DNA of 64,000 bases, taken from contig OY730228.1 of NCBI GenBank assembly GCA_963422565.1, positions 1 through 64,000 of the forward strand, written 5' to 3'. The first letter of the stretch is position 1. Every line of letters starts with the position of its first letter. This DNA is from G963422565 sp963422565. GTDB lineage: Bacteria > Pseudomonadota > Alphaproteobacteria > MPNO01. Made by a program: the position numbers and the translations under genes. The notes beneath the pieces were generated by a model. The model did no database searches and had not been told where the DNA came from. It saw only the letters and a list, made by a program, of their open reading frames with translations. Positions 43,927 through 53,188 of this stretch are shown piece by piece.

Positions 43927-46437
43927 ATGACGGCGGAACCGGGTACCCAAAGCGGGCAGGGCGCGGCGGGCCGTTCGCTGCCGGGCGGCTATCGCTTCCG
44001 GATCGGCCTCGCTCTGCTGGTCATCGGCTGGGAGCGCCTCTGGCGTGCGCTGTGGCCGGTCCTCGTGCTCGCGGCGGTATTCGCGGCCCTGGCTTTGCTC
44101 GGGCTGCCGCCGCTGCTCCCCGGCTTTCTCCATGCGGCGCTGATCGCCGGCTTCGCATGCGGCTTCGCGGTGCTGCTCTGGTACGGGGCCGCGTCGCTCG
44201 TCCTGCCCCGGCGGGCCGAGGCGCGCCGCCGGATCGAGCTCGGCAGCGGTCTCGCGCACCGACCGCTTCAAGCCCTCGACGATCGCCTGGCCGAAGGCGT
44301 CGGCAGCGACGAAGCGCGGCGGCTCTGGCAGGCCCATCGGGCGCGGATGCGGGCGTTGGCGAAACGGCTCAGGGTCGGCTTTCCCGAGCCCGGCCTCGCC
44401 GCGCGCGATCCGCTCGCCCTGCGGTTTGCCGCGGCTCTGCTCATGTTTGTCGCCCTGTCCGGCGGCTGGTCCGAGGCACCGCAGCGGCTGCGCGCCGCGC
44501 TGTCACCCGATCTGCTTCCGGCGTCGACCGCGCCTCCTCCGGTTCTGCAGCTCTGGATCACGCCGCCCGCCTATACCGGTCTGGCCCCGATCTTCCCGAG
44601 CCGGATCGCCTCGGCGCGGCCCGAAGCGGCGGACCTCCCCGCGGAGGACGGCACCGAGGACGCCTCGGTCATACGGGTGCCCGCAGGGAGCGGCCTGACG
44701 GGGCGGCTGTCCGGCGGTTCCGGGCAGGCCTCCCTCGTCCTCGGCGAGGAGACGTTGCCCTTCGAGCCGGTCGATGCGCGCAACGCGGCGATCGAAGCGC
44801 CGATCGGCGCTTCGGGGCGGCTCGCGGTCCTCCAGGGGGAGCGGGTCCTTGCCGAATGGCGGGTCGCGCTGATCCCCGATCGCCCGCCGGAGATCGGCTT
44901 CACCGATCCGCCCGCCGCCACCCGGCGGCAGGCATTGTCGATCTCGTTCGCCGCGGCGGACGATTACGGGATCGAAGAGGTCGGGGCGGAGATCAGACGC
45001 AGCTACGAACGCGGCGCCGTGATCGGCAAGGAGGTTGAGGCGCTCGATCTGATCCTGCCCGACGCCGGCCCGAGGTCGGCGAAGGAGACCAGCTATCACG
45101 ATTTGACGCCTCATCGCTGGGCCGGCCTGCCCGTCGTCGTGCGGCTGTGGGCGGCCGACGCCCTCGGGCAGACCTCGTTCAGCGAGGACGCCGGTCTGGT
45201 CCTGCCCGAGCGCGATTTCCGTCACCCCGTCGCGCGCGCGGTGATCGCCGAGCGCAGGCGGCTGGTGAACGAACCGGTTCCGCGTCGGTCGATCGCCGAC
45301 GCCTTGGCCGGAATCGCCGCCAGACCCTGGGAGTTCGGGCACGATATAACGGCGTTCCTGGCGCTCTCCAGCGCCCATGCCCGGCTAAGACATGACGGCA
45401 GCGGCGACGCGTTCGGCTCGGTCGGAGACCTTCTTTGGGAGACGGCGCTTGGGATCGAGGAGGGCCGGCTGTCGCTCGTGGAGCGCGAGCTGCGCCGGGC
45501 GCGCCGCGCCCTCGCCGAGGCCCTGGCGCGCGGCGCCCCGGACCAGGAGCTCGACCGGTTGATGGACGAGCTTCAACGGGCGGTCGAGCGCTTCGCCCGC
45601 GAGCTCGCCGAACGGCTTCGCCGCCGGCCCGACTCGACGCGGGACATGCAGTTCGACCCGCGAATGGGGCTCCTAGAAGCGACCGACCTGCGGCAGATGA
45701 TGGAGCAGATGCGCGATCTGCTCCGGGCGGGCGCCCGCGACGCCGCCCGCGAGATGCTCGCCCGGTTGCAGAACCTCCTGGAGAATCTTCGCGCCGGGCG
45801 CCCGATGCCGATGAACCCGCAGATGCAGGCCGGGAGCCAGGCTCTGAGCGACCTTCAGAAGCTGATCCGGCAGCAGACGGAGCTCATGAACCGAAGCTTC
45901 GGACAGTCCCGGTCCGGGCGCGGGCCGCAGCCGGGCGAATCGCGCAGCGGGGCGGCGACGCAGCGCGCGCTTCGCGAGGCGCTGGAGAGGCTGCGCGAGG
46001 CGTTGCGCCGGGCGGGCATGCTCGATCCTCGGGGCGGCGCCGAGCAGGCCATGGACGGGGCCGGTCGGAATATGGGCGATTCGGCCCGGGCGCTGGACCG
46101 CAACGCGCCCGGCGACTCGGTCGGACCCCAGGGCCGCGCGATCGAAGCACTGCAACGCGCGGGCAGCGGGATCGTTCGGCAGATGATGGAACGGGTCGGG
46201 CGCGATAACGGAATGGGGCTCGGCCAGCAGTTCGTGCCGGCGCAGCATCGCCGCGATCCGTTCGGCAGGTTCTCGCCGGACCGGGGAGGCGCGGACACAC
46301 GGGACCTGACGATCCCCGATGCCGGTGCGGTTCGGCGCAGCCAGCGCATCCTCGAGGAGCTCCGGCATCGGTCCGGGCAACGCCAGCGGCCGTCTTACGA
46401 GCTGGACTATATCGAGCGATTGCTGCGCCGGTTTTGA
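43927..46437 (+). CDS. TIGR02302/DUF4175 large membrane protein
   Basis: 836 residues. Two N-terminal membrane helices (about 35-60 and 70-90) and a third near 170 precede a long periplasmic or peripheral region. The middle has 'PPAYTGLAPIF'-type beta segments, then a helical Arg/Glu/Gln-rich part (LMDELQRAVERFARELAE, MGLLEATDLRQMMEQMRDLL) and a Gly/Met/Gln-rich tail ending 'PSYELDYIERLLRRF'. The family regularly follows lysA in alphaproteobacteria; its function is unknown. 19 bp after lysA. Confidence 0.88.
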   Translation: MTAEPGTQSGQGAAGRSLPGGYRFRIGLALLVIGWERLWRALWPVLVLAAVFAALALLGLPPLLPGFLHAALIAGFACGFAVLLWYGAASLVLPRRAEARRRIELGSGLAHRPLQALDDRLAEGVGSDEARRLWQAHRARMRALAKRLRVGFPEPGLAARDPLALRFAAALLMFVALSGGWSEAPQRLRAALSPDLLPASTAPPPVLQLWITPPAYTGLAPIFPSRIASARPEAADLPAEDGTEDASVIRVPAGSGLTGRLSGGSGQASLVLGEETLPFEPVDARNAAIEAPIGASGRLAVLQGERVLAEWRVALIPDRPPEIGFTDPPAATRRQALSISFAAADDYGIEEVGAEIRRSYERGAVIGKEVEALDLILPDAGPRSAKETSYHDLTPHRWAGLPVVVRLWAADALGQTSFSEDAGLVLPERDFRHPVARAVIAERRRLVNEPVPRRSIADALAGIAARPWEFGHDITAFLALSSAHARLRHDGSGDAFGSVGDLLWETALGIEEGRLSLVERELRRARRALAEALARGAPDQELDRLMDELQRAVERFARELAERLRRRPDSTRDMQFDPRMGLLEATDLRQMMEQMRDLLRAGARDAAREMLARLQNLLENLRAGRPMPMNPQMQAGSQALSDLQKLIRQQTELMNRSFGQSRSGRGPQPGESRSGAATQRALREALERLREALRRAGMLDPRGGAEQAMDGAGRNMGDSARALDRNAPGDSVGPQGRAIEALQRAGSGIVRQMMERVGRDNGMGLGQQFVPAQHRRDPFGRFSPDRGGADTRDLTIPDAGAVRRSQRILEELRHRSGQRQRPSYELDYIERLLRRF

Positions 46438-46462
46438 GCGTCCGTCCACGCGGCGTCTGCGC

Positions 46463-46999
46463 TCAGTCGTCGAGCGCCGCGATATGTGGAAGGCCGCGAT
46501 AATGATGGGCGTAGTCGAGGCCGTATCCGACGACGAATCGATCGCCGATTCGGAAGCCGCAGAAATCAGCTTCGATCTCGACGCTGCGCTTTCCCGTCTT
46601 GTCGAGCAACAGACAGGTCTTGACGTGTCTCGCGCCCCGATCAAGCAGGAGACTCCGGGCGAAAAGGAGGGTCCGGCCCGATTCCAGTATATCGTCGATC
46701 AACAGGACATCGCGCCCTTCCACGCTTTCCGAAATGTCGCGCGTGAGCAGGACCTCGCCCGAACTCGTGCTGCCGGCGCCGTAGCTCGACAGGGTCATGA
46801 AATCGACCTGGGCCTCGACGCCCGCACGCTCCAACGCTCGAATCAGGTCGGCGGCGAATACGAAGCTTCCCTTCAGAATGACGATCGCCAGGATATCCCG
46901 TGGCATCGTCGCGGCGATCTCGCCGGCCAACCCGCCGACTCGATGCGCGATGTCCGTCTCGGCGATCAGAACCTCGATCGCGTTCCTGGATCTGGGCAT
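46463..46999 (-). CDS. hpt: Hypoxanthine phosphoribosyltransferase
   Basis: 178 residues from ATG 46999. 'ILKGSFVFAADLIRAL', 'SYGAGSTSSGEVLLTRDI', the PRPP-binding 'VLLIDDILESGRT', and 'CLLLDKTGKR' define a purine salvage enzyme. Convergent with the DUF4175 gene. It begins one base after the stop of the zinc-ribbon gene, so the two are coupled. Confidence 0.95.
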   Translation of the reverse strand: MPRSRNAIEVLIAETDIAHRVGGLAGEIAATMPRDILAIVILKGSFVFAADLIRALERAGVEAQVDFMTLSSYGAGSTSSGEVLLTRDISESVEGRDVLLIDDILESGRTLLFARSLLLDRGARHVKTCLLLDKTGKRSVEIEADFCGFRIGDRFVVGYGLDYAHHYRGLPHIAALDD

Positions 47000-47000
47000 G

Positions 47001-47600
47001 TCATCTCGCTTCGTGAAAGAAGACAGAAATTCGCTCCGCCGCTTCGACCGGGGCGTCGAGTTCGGCTTCGAAGCCGACATGCTGGAACGCGGCCAGTCTC
47101 TCGACCGGCGGGGCGAATGTCCACCTCTGGACCGGACGGTTCTCGGCGTCGAAGAGCAGGACGCGAATGAGCGGGACGTCGCGTGCGGAGCCGATCGTGT
47201 TATGGATGCGCCCGGCGACGCGGAGGCTTTTCCGGTCGCCGGTCACGCTCGCGTTGGCCGGCGAAACGCCGAGATGGAGGCCCAGGCCGACCGGACCGCG
47301 CCCGTCGGCGACCGTTCCCAAACGGGCGGCCAAGCCGGGCCATGCGGATCTTAGGGTTCCCGCGCTTTGCAGCCCCATCCATCCGAGGGCGGCCAGGAGC
47401 GCAGCCGCCGCGGCAAATGCGGGCCAGCGCCGCCGGCGTCTTCGGCTCTCCGACGGCGTCCCGCGGTCTTCGGGTGCCTCCGCCCGCCCGGCGGGCCAGC
47501 ACGCACCGCATCGTCCGCAGCGCACGCGGCGGCCGTGAGAACCGATCTCTTCGGCGTTGGCCAGAAATCGCGTGCTGCAGCTCGGACAGGCGAGGATCAT
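47001..47600 (-). CDS. MJ0042/DUF3426-type zinc-ribbon membrane protein
   Basis: 199 residues from ATG 47600. The N-terminal zinc ribbon 'MILACPSCSTRF...VRCGRCGACW' has the C-x2-C/C-x2-C pattern of MJ0042 proteins. A membrane helix (about 60-77) is followed by a DUF3426-type periplasmic domain ('SLRVAGRIHNTIGSARDVPLIRVLLFDAENR', partly quoted). Role unknown; often near cell-division or salvage genes in alphaproteobacteria. Upstream in-frame sequence to 47684 lacks conservation. Confidence 0.85.
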   Translation of the reverse strand: MILACPSCSTRFLANAEEIGSHGRRVRCGRCGACWPAGRAEAPEDRGTPSESRRRRRRWPAFAAAAALLAALGWMGLQSAGTLRSAWPGLAARLGTVADGRGPVGLGLHLGVSPANASVTGDRKSLRVAGRIHNTIGSARDVPLIRVLLFDAENRPVQRWTFAPPVERLAAFQHVGFEAELDAPVEAAERISVFFHEAR

Positions 47601-47925
47601 CCCGTCTCGAAGACATGGAGGACGGTGCCGGGCAGTTATAGGTCGCGCGTCGGCGGCGGACAAGGTTTCCCGCCGGGCCGGCAATACGGCGGCGCCTGGC
47701 GCGTCCGCAGGCTCTACGCCGCTGTCGGCAACGCCGATGCCATGACCATGCCCGAGGCGCGCGCCGCGCCCCGATGTGAACGACGGCAGCGATTTGCTAC
47801 TTTGTGCTTCCTGTAATCATGCTCGGAAGTCGTGCGGTGGTTCGGGAACCGTTTCCGCAGCTGCGCGGCGGGCGCCGCCGCGCCGCTCCGCATCGTCGTC
47901 ACGGCTCCGGCGCTTCGGTGACGGG
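47601..47925. other. Divergent intergenic region
   Basis: 325 bp between the zinc-ribbon gene and the acyltransferase gene. The part after about 47790 is less GC-rich ('TTTGCTACTTTGTGCTTCC') and probably holds the plus-strand promoter, but no box pair has normal spacing. ftsE/ftsX, often found here in related genomes, are not present. Confidence 0.4.
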
Positions 47926-48648
47926 ATGAGAGTTCTGCGTTCGCTGCTCTTCGATGGCGCCTTCTACGGCCTGACCGTGCTGTTCGGCATCGTCGCGCTG
48001 CCCGCGCTGGCGGGCCCGAGGGCGCTGTCGGTTCGCGTGGGCCGGGTATGGGCGGGGGCGGTTCTCGCCTTGTTGGCGCGGACGGTCGGGATCACCTGCA
48101 GGATACGCGGCGAGGCGCACCGCCCGCCCGGCCCCGCGATCTACGCGTTCAAGCATCAATCCGCCTGGGAGACGCTGGTGCTCGTGCGCTTGTTCGCGGA
48201 CCCCGCGATCATCGTCAAACGCGAGCTGTTCGGTATTCCGATTTTCGGGTGGTTCCTGGCCCGTCAGGGCATGATCCCGATCGATCGGCGCACCGGGGCG
48301 GCGGCGGTGCGCCGGACATGCGTCGCTGCGCGGGAACGGCTCGCCGACGGGCGCGACATCGTCGTTTTCCCCGAGGGAACGCGGACGCGGCCCGGCGCGG
48401 CCGGGCGCTACCGGCCGGGCGTCGCCGCGCTCTATCGCGACCTGTCGGTTCCGGTGGTACCAGTGGCCCTCGATTCTGGCCTCTACTGGCCGCGGCGTTC
48501 GTTCGTGAAGCGTCCGGGCTGCATCACCCTCGCGTTCCTGCCGCCGATCGCGCCCGGCCTCCCTGTCCGCGACTTCCTGCGGCGTCTCGAAGAGCGGATC
48601 GAGTCGGAGACCGCCAGGCTCCTCGAGGCCGAACCGGGTCCCGGCTGA
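47926..48648 (+). CDS. plsC: 1-acyl-glycerol-3-phosphate acyltransferase-like (PlsC family)
   Basis: 240 residues from ATG 47926; coding-like upstream frame is excluded as non-conserved. N-terminal membrane helix (about 5-30), then 'YAFKHQSAWETLVL' with the acyltransferase HX4E/D motif in the HX4E form common in alphaproteobacteria, 'IPIFGWFLARQGMIPIDR' (partly quoted) and 'IVVFPEGTRTRPGA'. Makes phosphatidic acid; lyso-ornithine-lipid acylation is an alternative. Convergent with the amidohydrolase gene, 15-bp gap. Confidence 0.9.
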   Translation: MRVLRSLLFDGAFYGLTVLFGIVALPALAGPRALSVRVGRVWAGAVLALLARTVGITCRIRGEAHRPPGPAIYAFKHQSAWETLVLVRLFADPAIIVKRELFGIPIFGWFLARQGMIPIDRRTGAAAVRRTCVAARERLADGRDIVVFPEGTRTRPGAAGRYRPGVAALYRDLSVPVVPVALDSGLYWPRRSFVKRPGCITLAFLPPIAPGLPVRDFLRRLEERIESETARLLEAEPGPG

Positions 48649-48663
48649 GGCCTCCGCCGAGCG

Positions 48664-49890
48664 CTACTCGGCCGCCTCGCGCATCGCGTAGGGGTTCTCG
48701 ATCCCGAACAGCCGCGCGGCGTTCTCGCCCAGGATGTTGCGCTTCTGGCGTTCGCCCAGGAACGGGAGGTCCCAGATCACCGACGGCCCGTCGAAGTCCC
48801 AATGCGGCCAGTCCGAGCACCAAAGGAGCTGGGTGTCCGCATTGATCGCTTCCAACGTGGCTTCGAGAAGTTTCGGATGATGCGCCTCGAGAGGCTGGCT
48901 CGAGAAATACATGTCGGTGATGTACTCGCTCGGCCGCCGCTTCAGCAGCGGCGCCTCGGAGGACCGCATCATGTATTCCGCATCCAGGCGCTGCATCAGA
49001 TAGGGCAGCCAGGCGAGCCCGCTCTCGATCCAGAGCACATCGAGGTTCGGGAACCGCTCCGGCAGGCCGTTTATCACCCAGTTCGTCATGTGGACGAGGT
49101 TGCAATGCACGAAGCTCAGCGCGTGCATGGAGAGGAACTTGTTGAGCTGCGCCATCGAGCCGTCGCTCCAGTTGAAGCCGGCATGGAAGGCGAGGGGCTG
49201 GTTGCGCTCCTCGAGCGCCCGATAGAGCGGCATGTAGGCGTTGTGATGGACCGGCCTGAAGCGCGTGCTGGTCACGGTGAAGCCCATGACGCCGGGCTTG
49301 CCGGCGAACTCCTCGACGAAGCGCGGGCACCGCTCGGGCGTGTTGAAGGGCAGATACAGCAAGCCCTTCATGCGCGGCTCCTCCGGCAGCACTTCCTCGG
49401 TCAGCCAGCGGTTGAACGCCCAGGCGAGCTCCACCTCCACCTCCGCTTGCGGGTGGGTTCCGAGCAGCAGCATCGGTGTCGGGAAGACCACCATGTAGTC
49501 GATGCCCATCGCGTCCATGGCCCGGCGGGTGAGCGTCACCTGTTTGTGCACGTCGGACGGCTCGACCGCCTCCTGCTGGCTCTGCTGGTGCGGGATACGG
49601 CCGTGGACATCCTGATAGGCCATCCCCGGCTGTGCGTTGAGAAGGCCCGGCGGCGAGCCCACGCGGTCGCGGAAGGACGCGGCCATCTGCCGATAGACGT
49701 CGCTGTCGATCCGGTCGACGATCTCTCCCCAGAACGCCGTCTCGGTGATATGGGCGTCGACATCCACGATCAGCATGTCGTCGAAGCCCTTTTTCACCGC
49801 TTCGCGGGACGCGTGCGCGAGCACGTCGCGGGTGTCGGACTTGACGGTGATTTCCGGAAGGGAGTCGCTTGTTGCGCCGTGTATCGTCAT
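48664..49890 (-). CDS. Amidohydrolase_2-family (ACMSD-like) metal-dependent hydrolase
   Basis: 408 residues. TIM-barrel metal hydrolase/decarboxylase: 'IVDVDAHITETAFWGE' holds the N-terminal metal site, 'MDAMGIDYMVVFPTPMLLLG' and 'LAFHAGFNW' follow, and the late active-site aspartate is in 'LLWCSDWPHWDFDG'. The C-terminal 'ILGENAARLFGI' is the usual signature. Family members decarboxylate or hydrolyse aromatic-ring-derived acids. A possible promoter/operator precedes it, separating it from the RND genes. Confidence 0.87.
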   Translation of the reverse strand: MTIHGATSDSLPEITVKSDTRDVLAHASREAVKKGFDDMLIVDVDAHITETAFWGEIVDRIDSDVYRQMAASFRDRVGSPPGLLNAQPGMAYQDVHGRIPHQQSQQEAVEPSDVHKQVTLTRRAMDAMGIDYMVVFPTPMLLLGTHPQAEVEVELAWAFNRWLTEEVLPEEPRMKGLLYLPFNTPERCPRFVEEFAGKPGVMGFTVTSTRFRPVHHNAYMPLYRALEERNQPLAFHAGFNWSDGSMAQLNKFLSMHALSFVHCNLVHMTNWVINGLPERFPNLDVLWIESGLAWLPYLMQRLDAEYMMRSSEAPLLKRRPSEYITDMYFSSQPLEAHHPKLLEATLEAINADTQLLWCSDWPHWDFDGPSVIWDLPFLGERQKRNILGENAARLFGIENPYAMREAAE

Positions 49891-49925
49891 GAGCCATGGC
49901 CTCCGAGCGTCGTCTCGCCGATCGA

Positions 49926-49949
49926 ACTATATCGGTAACGGCGTTACCG
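49926..49949 (-). promoter_or_regulatory. Possible promoter and operator of the amidohydrolase gene
   Basis: The palindrome CGGTAAC-GGC-GTTACCG (49933-49949) lies immediately upstream of a TATAGT -10-like box on the minus strand (49931-49926), 36 bp from the start codon. It may bind a TetR- or LacI-type repressor; no such regulator is adjacent. Confidence 0.5.
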
Positions 49950-49971
49950 GGCCAGCACTGCCCGGACGCCG

Positions 49972-52900
49972 CTATTCCGCCGCCGCATGGGCCGCGCGCA
50001 GCGTGCGCCGCCGCTCGATAAGGCCCACGGTGATCGACATCATCGGCGGCACCACCGCCATCGTGAGAACGGCGGACAGAGACAGCCCGCCGACCACGAC
50101 CGAGCCCAGACCCCGGTACAGCTCGGAGCCGGCGCCGGGGAACACCACCAGCGGGAGCATCCCGAAGACCGAGGTCAGCGTCGACATGAAAATCGGACGG
50201 ACCCGGTTGTCGGTCGCGCGTTCGATGGCGGCGCCGGGCTCCATCCCCTCGTCGCGGATATGGTGCAACGTCTGATGGACGAGCAGGATCGCGTTGTTGA
50301 CCACGATCCCGACCAGGATGACGAAGCCCAGCATCGTCAGCATGTCGAGCGGCTGGTTGACGTAGATGTTCAGGAGCGACAGCCCGGCGAGCCCGCCGGC
50401 GGCGGCGATCGGCACCGACAGCATCACCACGAGCGGGTAGACGAAGCTCTCGAACAGGATCGCCATCACCAGATAGACGATGATGACGGCCAGGATCAGG
50501 TCCAGCACGATCTCGTTCCAAGTCACGGTCAGCTTGTCGGCCGAACCGGACATCCGGATGCGAACGCCGTCCGGAAGGCCCGCGCGCTCCAACGGCGCGA
50601 TCACGTCTTCGCGAATCTTCTCCATCGCGGCCTCGAGCGGCAGGGTCGCCGCCGGAGAGACCGACATCGTCACCGTCCTGACCCGATCTATGCGGCGGAT
50701 CTGGGTCGGGCCGGCGGTCACCTCCACCTCGGACAGGCTGCGCACCGGGACGATGCGTCCGTCGCGCGTCACGACCGGGAGAGTAGAGATCGCCTGCGTC
50801 GTTTCGGTGTCGCGCGGCGGCCCCTTCAGCGTCAGGTCGACGCGTCGGCCGTCGACATTGATCTCGGCGATACGGATCCCGTCGTTGAACGCGTCGACCG
50901 ATTGGCCGAGCTCGCGCGCCGACAGCCCGTTATCGGCGAGCTTGATGCGATCGGGCACGACGCGGACCTCCGGCTCGCCCAGCGTCAACGAAGGCCGGGG
51001 CCGGGTCCGGTGTCCCTCCGGCGGCGGCAGCGCGCCCATGGTCCTGAAGAACACCTGGCGGCCGACATCGAAGAGGGTCGGCAGGTCGGGGCCGGTAATG
51101 TCGATGTCGATCGACCGGCCGCTGCCGATGGAGCGGCCGAACAGCGACGGTTGAAAGACGAAGCCGAATGTGCCGGGCTCGCTCCGCACCGGATCCTGGA
51201 GGATCGGGATCAGCTCGGCGGCGCGCTGTTCGTCGACATGACGTCCGGCGATGAAGGCGCGGCCGCGCAGGGCCACATAGAAGAACCGGTCGATGATCTT
51301 CTCGGCTTCGGGATGGTCGGGCGGGTGGGCGTCGCCCGCCTCGGCGATCGCCGCGTCGGACCAGTGCTTGCGGGTCGCGTCCGCGACGTTGCGGGCGATC
51401 CTCTCCGTGGTGTCCAGGTTGTAGCCCGCGGGCGGGAGCACGAAGCCGATCACGAAGTTGCGGTTGCCGACGGGAAGATAGTCGAGCTTGGGAAGGAACG
51501 CGGCGGCGAACGTCCCGGCGGCGGCGGTGATCGCGGCGACGACGGCGAGGGCGAGCGCCTTGCGGCGCACGACCAGCCGGGCGAAGCCGCGCCAGAACCC
51601 GGCGAACGCGCGGGCGAACGGGTCGATCACCGGCAGGCGCCGCATCTGGCCAGCTTCGCTTATACCCCGGCCGAGGACGCGGTTGGAGAGGGCCGGTATC
51701 AGCGTTGCCGAGACGATGAGCGACAGCGTGACCGAGACCGAAATCGCCACCGCGATGTCTCGGAACAGCTGGCCCACCTCGAGCTCCATGATCAGGATCG
51801 GGATGAACACCATGACGGTGGTCAACGCCGAGACGAGCACCGCGGGCCACACCTGGGCGGTGCCCTCGAGCGCCGCCCGGTGCCGCGGCAATCCTTCCTG
51901 GCGGAGGCGGTAGATGTTTTCCAGCACGACGATGGCCGCATCCACCACCATGCCCACGGCGAAGGCGATGCCGGCCAGGCTGATCACGTTGATCGAGCGG
52001 CCGAGCAGCGCCATGGCGACGAAGGAGCCCACTACCGAGACCGGAATCGCGACCCCGATCACCACCGTCGGCCGCCAGGAGCGCAGGAACAGCAGCAGCA
52101 CGATCACGGCGAGGCAGCCGCCGAGATAGATGTTCTGCATCACCAGATCGATCGACGAATTGATGTACTCGGTCTCGTCGTAGACCTGTTGGACGATCAG
52201 GCCCTGGCGGGCGATCGGGCCTTCGCGCATTTCGTTTACGGCCTGGCGGACCAGCTCCATCGTCTCGATGACGTTGGCGCCCTGCTCGCGGGTGAGGTTG
52301 AGCGCGAGCGCCCGGACTCCGTTGGAAGTGAGTCTGGCGCGGATCTCCTTGTAGGCGAACGCGACATTGGCAATGTCTCCCACGGTCACGCGGCCCAGTC
52401 GGTTCCCCGTGGAGTCGCTGCGGAGCACGACGGCGCGCACCTGGTCGGGAGTCGTGAGATCGCCCTCGGTGCGGACGACATAGCGCCGCTTGCCCTCGGA
52501 GACGTCGCCGCCGGTGATCGAGGCGTTGGCCGCCCTCAGCCGCGCGACCACCTCGCCCACGGTCATCCGGTAGCGCGCCAGCCGCGCCGGATCGATCAGG
52601 ACCTGCATCTCGCGCTCGGTCTCGCCGAAGATGTTGACACCGGCGACGCCCGGAATCCGCTCGAACCGCTCCTGGACGACATCGCGCAGGAAGTCGCCGT
52701 AGGTGATCATGTCCCGCTGGTTTCCCATTTCGCGCGTGAACACGAACCAGGCGATCGCATTGTCCTCGGTGCCCGAGGTTCCGAGGGTCGGCTCCTCGGC
52801 TTCCTCCGGGTAGCCGGTGACGCGGTCGAGCCGGTTGGCGACCAGCAGAAGCGCGCGGTCGAAATTGACTCCCGGCGAGAACTCCAGGGTGATCTTGCCC

Positions 52901-53163
52901 TGGCCGTGGCTGGCCTCGCTCAACATGCGGTTGACGCCTTCGAGGCCCTTGAGCTCGTCCTCCTGTGCGGTGAGGATCTCGCGTTCGACCTCGGCCGGCG
53001 CCGCACCGCGCCAGGCCGTCGTCACGATGATCACCGGCTGGCGGACGTCGGGCGCCATCTGGATCGGGATCCGCTGCAGCGCGACATAGCCGAACAGGAG
53101 GATCATCAGCACCAGGGCGACGACCGCCATGGGTCGCTCGATCGAGAGGCGGATCGGATTCAT
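49972..53163 (-). CDS. RND-family multidrug efflux permease (AcrB/HAE1 type)
   Basis: 1063 residues, full length, with twelve membrane helices in two repeats. Diagnostic stretches are 'MNPIRLSIERPMAVVALVLMILLFG' (partly quoted), 'EDELKGLEGV', 'GMVVDAAIVVLENIYRLRQEG' (partly quoted; one TM4 aspartate), and 'MLGFVILVGIVVNNAILLV'. Proton-driven trimeric pump of the inner membrane. 25 bp downstream of its adaptor gene; no outer-membrane channel gene is seen in the window. Confidence 0.95.
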   Translation of the reverse strand: MNPIRLSIERPMAVVALVLMILLFGYVALQRIPIQMAPDVRQPVIIVTTAWRGAAPAEVEREILTAQEDELKGLEGVNRMLSEASHGQGKITLEFSPGVNFDRALLLVANRLDRVTGYPEEAEEPTLGTSGTEDNAIAWFVFTREMGNQRDMITYGDFLRDVVQERFERIPGVAGVNIFGETEREMQVLIDPARLARYRMTVGEVVARLRAANASITGGDVSEGKRRYVVRTEGDLTTPDQVRAVVLRSDSTGNRLGRVTVGDIANVAFAYKEIRARLTSNGVRALALNLTREQGANVIETMELVRQAVNEMREGPIARQGLIVQQVYDETEYINSSIDLVMQNIYLGGCLAVIVLLLFLRSWRPTVVIGVAIPVSVVGSFVAMALLGRSINVISLAGIAFAVGMVVDAAIVVLENIYRLRQEGLPRHRAALEGTAQVWPAVLVSALTTVMVFIPILIMELEVGQLFRDIAVAISVSVTLSLIVSATLIPALSNRVLGRGISEAGQMRRLPVIDPFARAFAGFWRGFARLVVRRKALALAVVAAITAAAGTFAAAFLPKLDYLPVGNRNFVIGFVLPPAGYNLDTTERIARNVADATRKHWSDAAIAEAGDAHPPDHPEAEKIIDRFFYVALRGRAFIAGRHVDEQRAAELIPILQDPVRSEPGTFGFVFQPSLFGRSIGSGRSIDIDITGPDLPTLFDVGRQVFFRTMGALPPPEGHRTRPRPSLTLGEPEVRVVPDRIKLADNGLSARELGQSVDAFNDGIRIAEINVDGRRVDLTLKGPPRDTETTQAISTLPVVTRDGRIVPVRSLSEVEVTAGPTQIRRIDRVRTVTMSVSPAATLPLEAAMEKIREDVIAPLERAGLPDGVRIRMSGSADKLTVTWNEIVLDLILAVIIVYLVMAILFESFVYPLVVMLSVPIAAAGGLAGLSLLNIYVNQPLDMLTMLGFVILVGIVVNNAILLVHQTLHHIRDEGMEPGAAIERATDNRVRPIFMSTLTSVFGMLPLVVFPGAGSELYRGLGSVVVGGLSLSAVLTMAVVPPMMSITVGLIERRRTLRAAHAAAE

Positions 53164-53188
53164 CCCGGCGACCTCGCTCCGTCCATCG

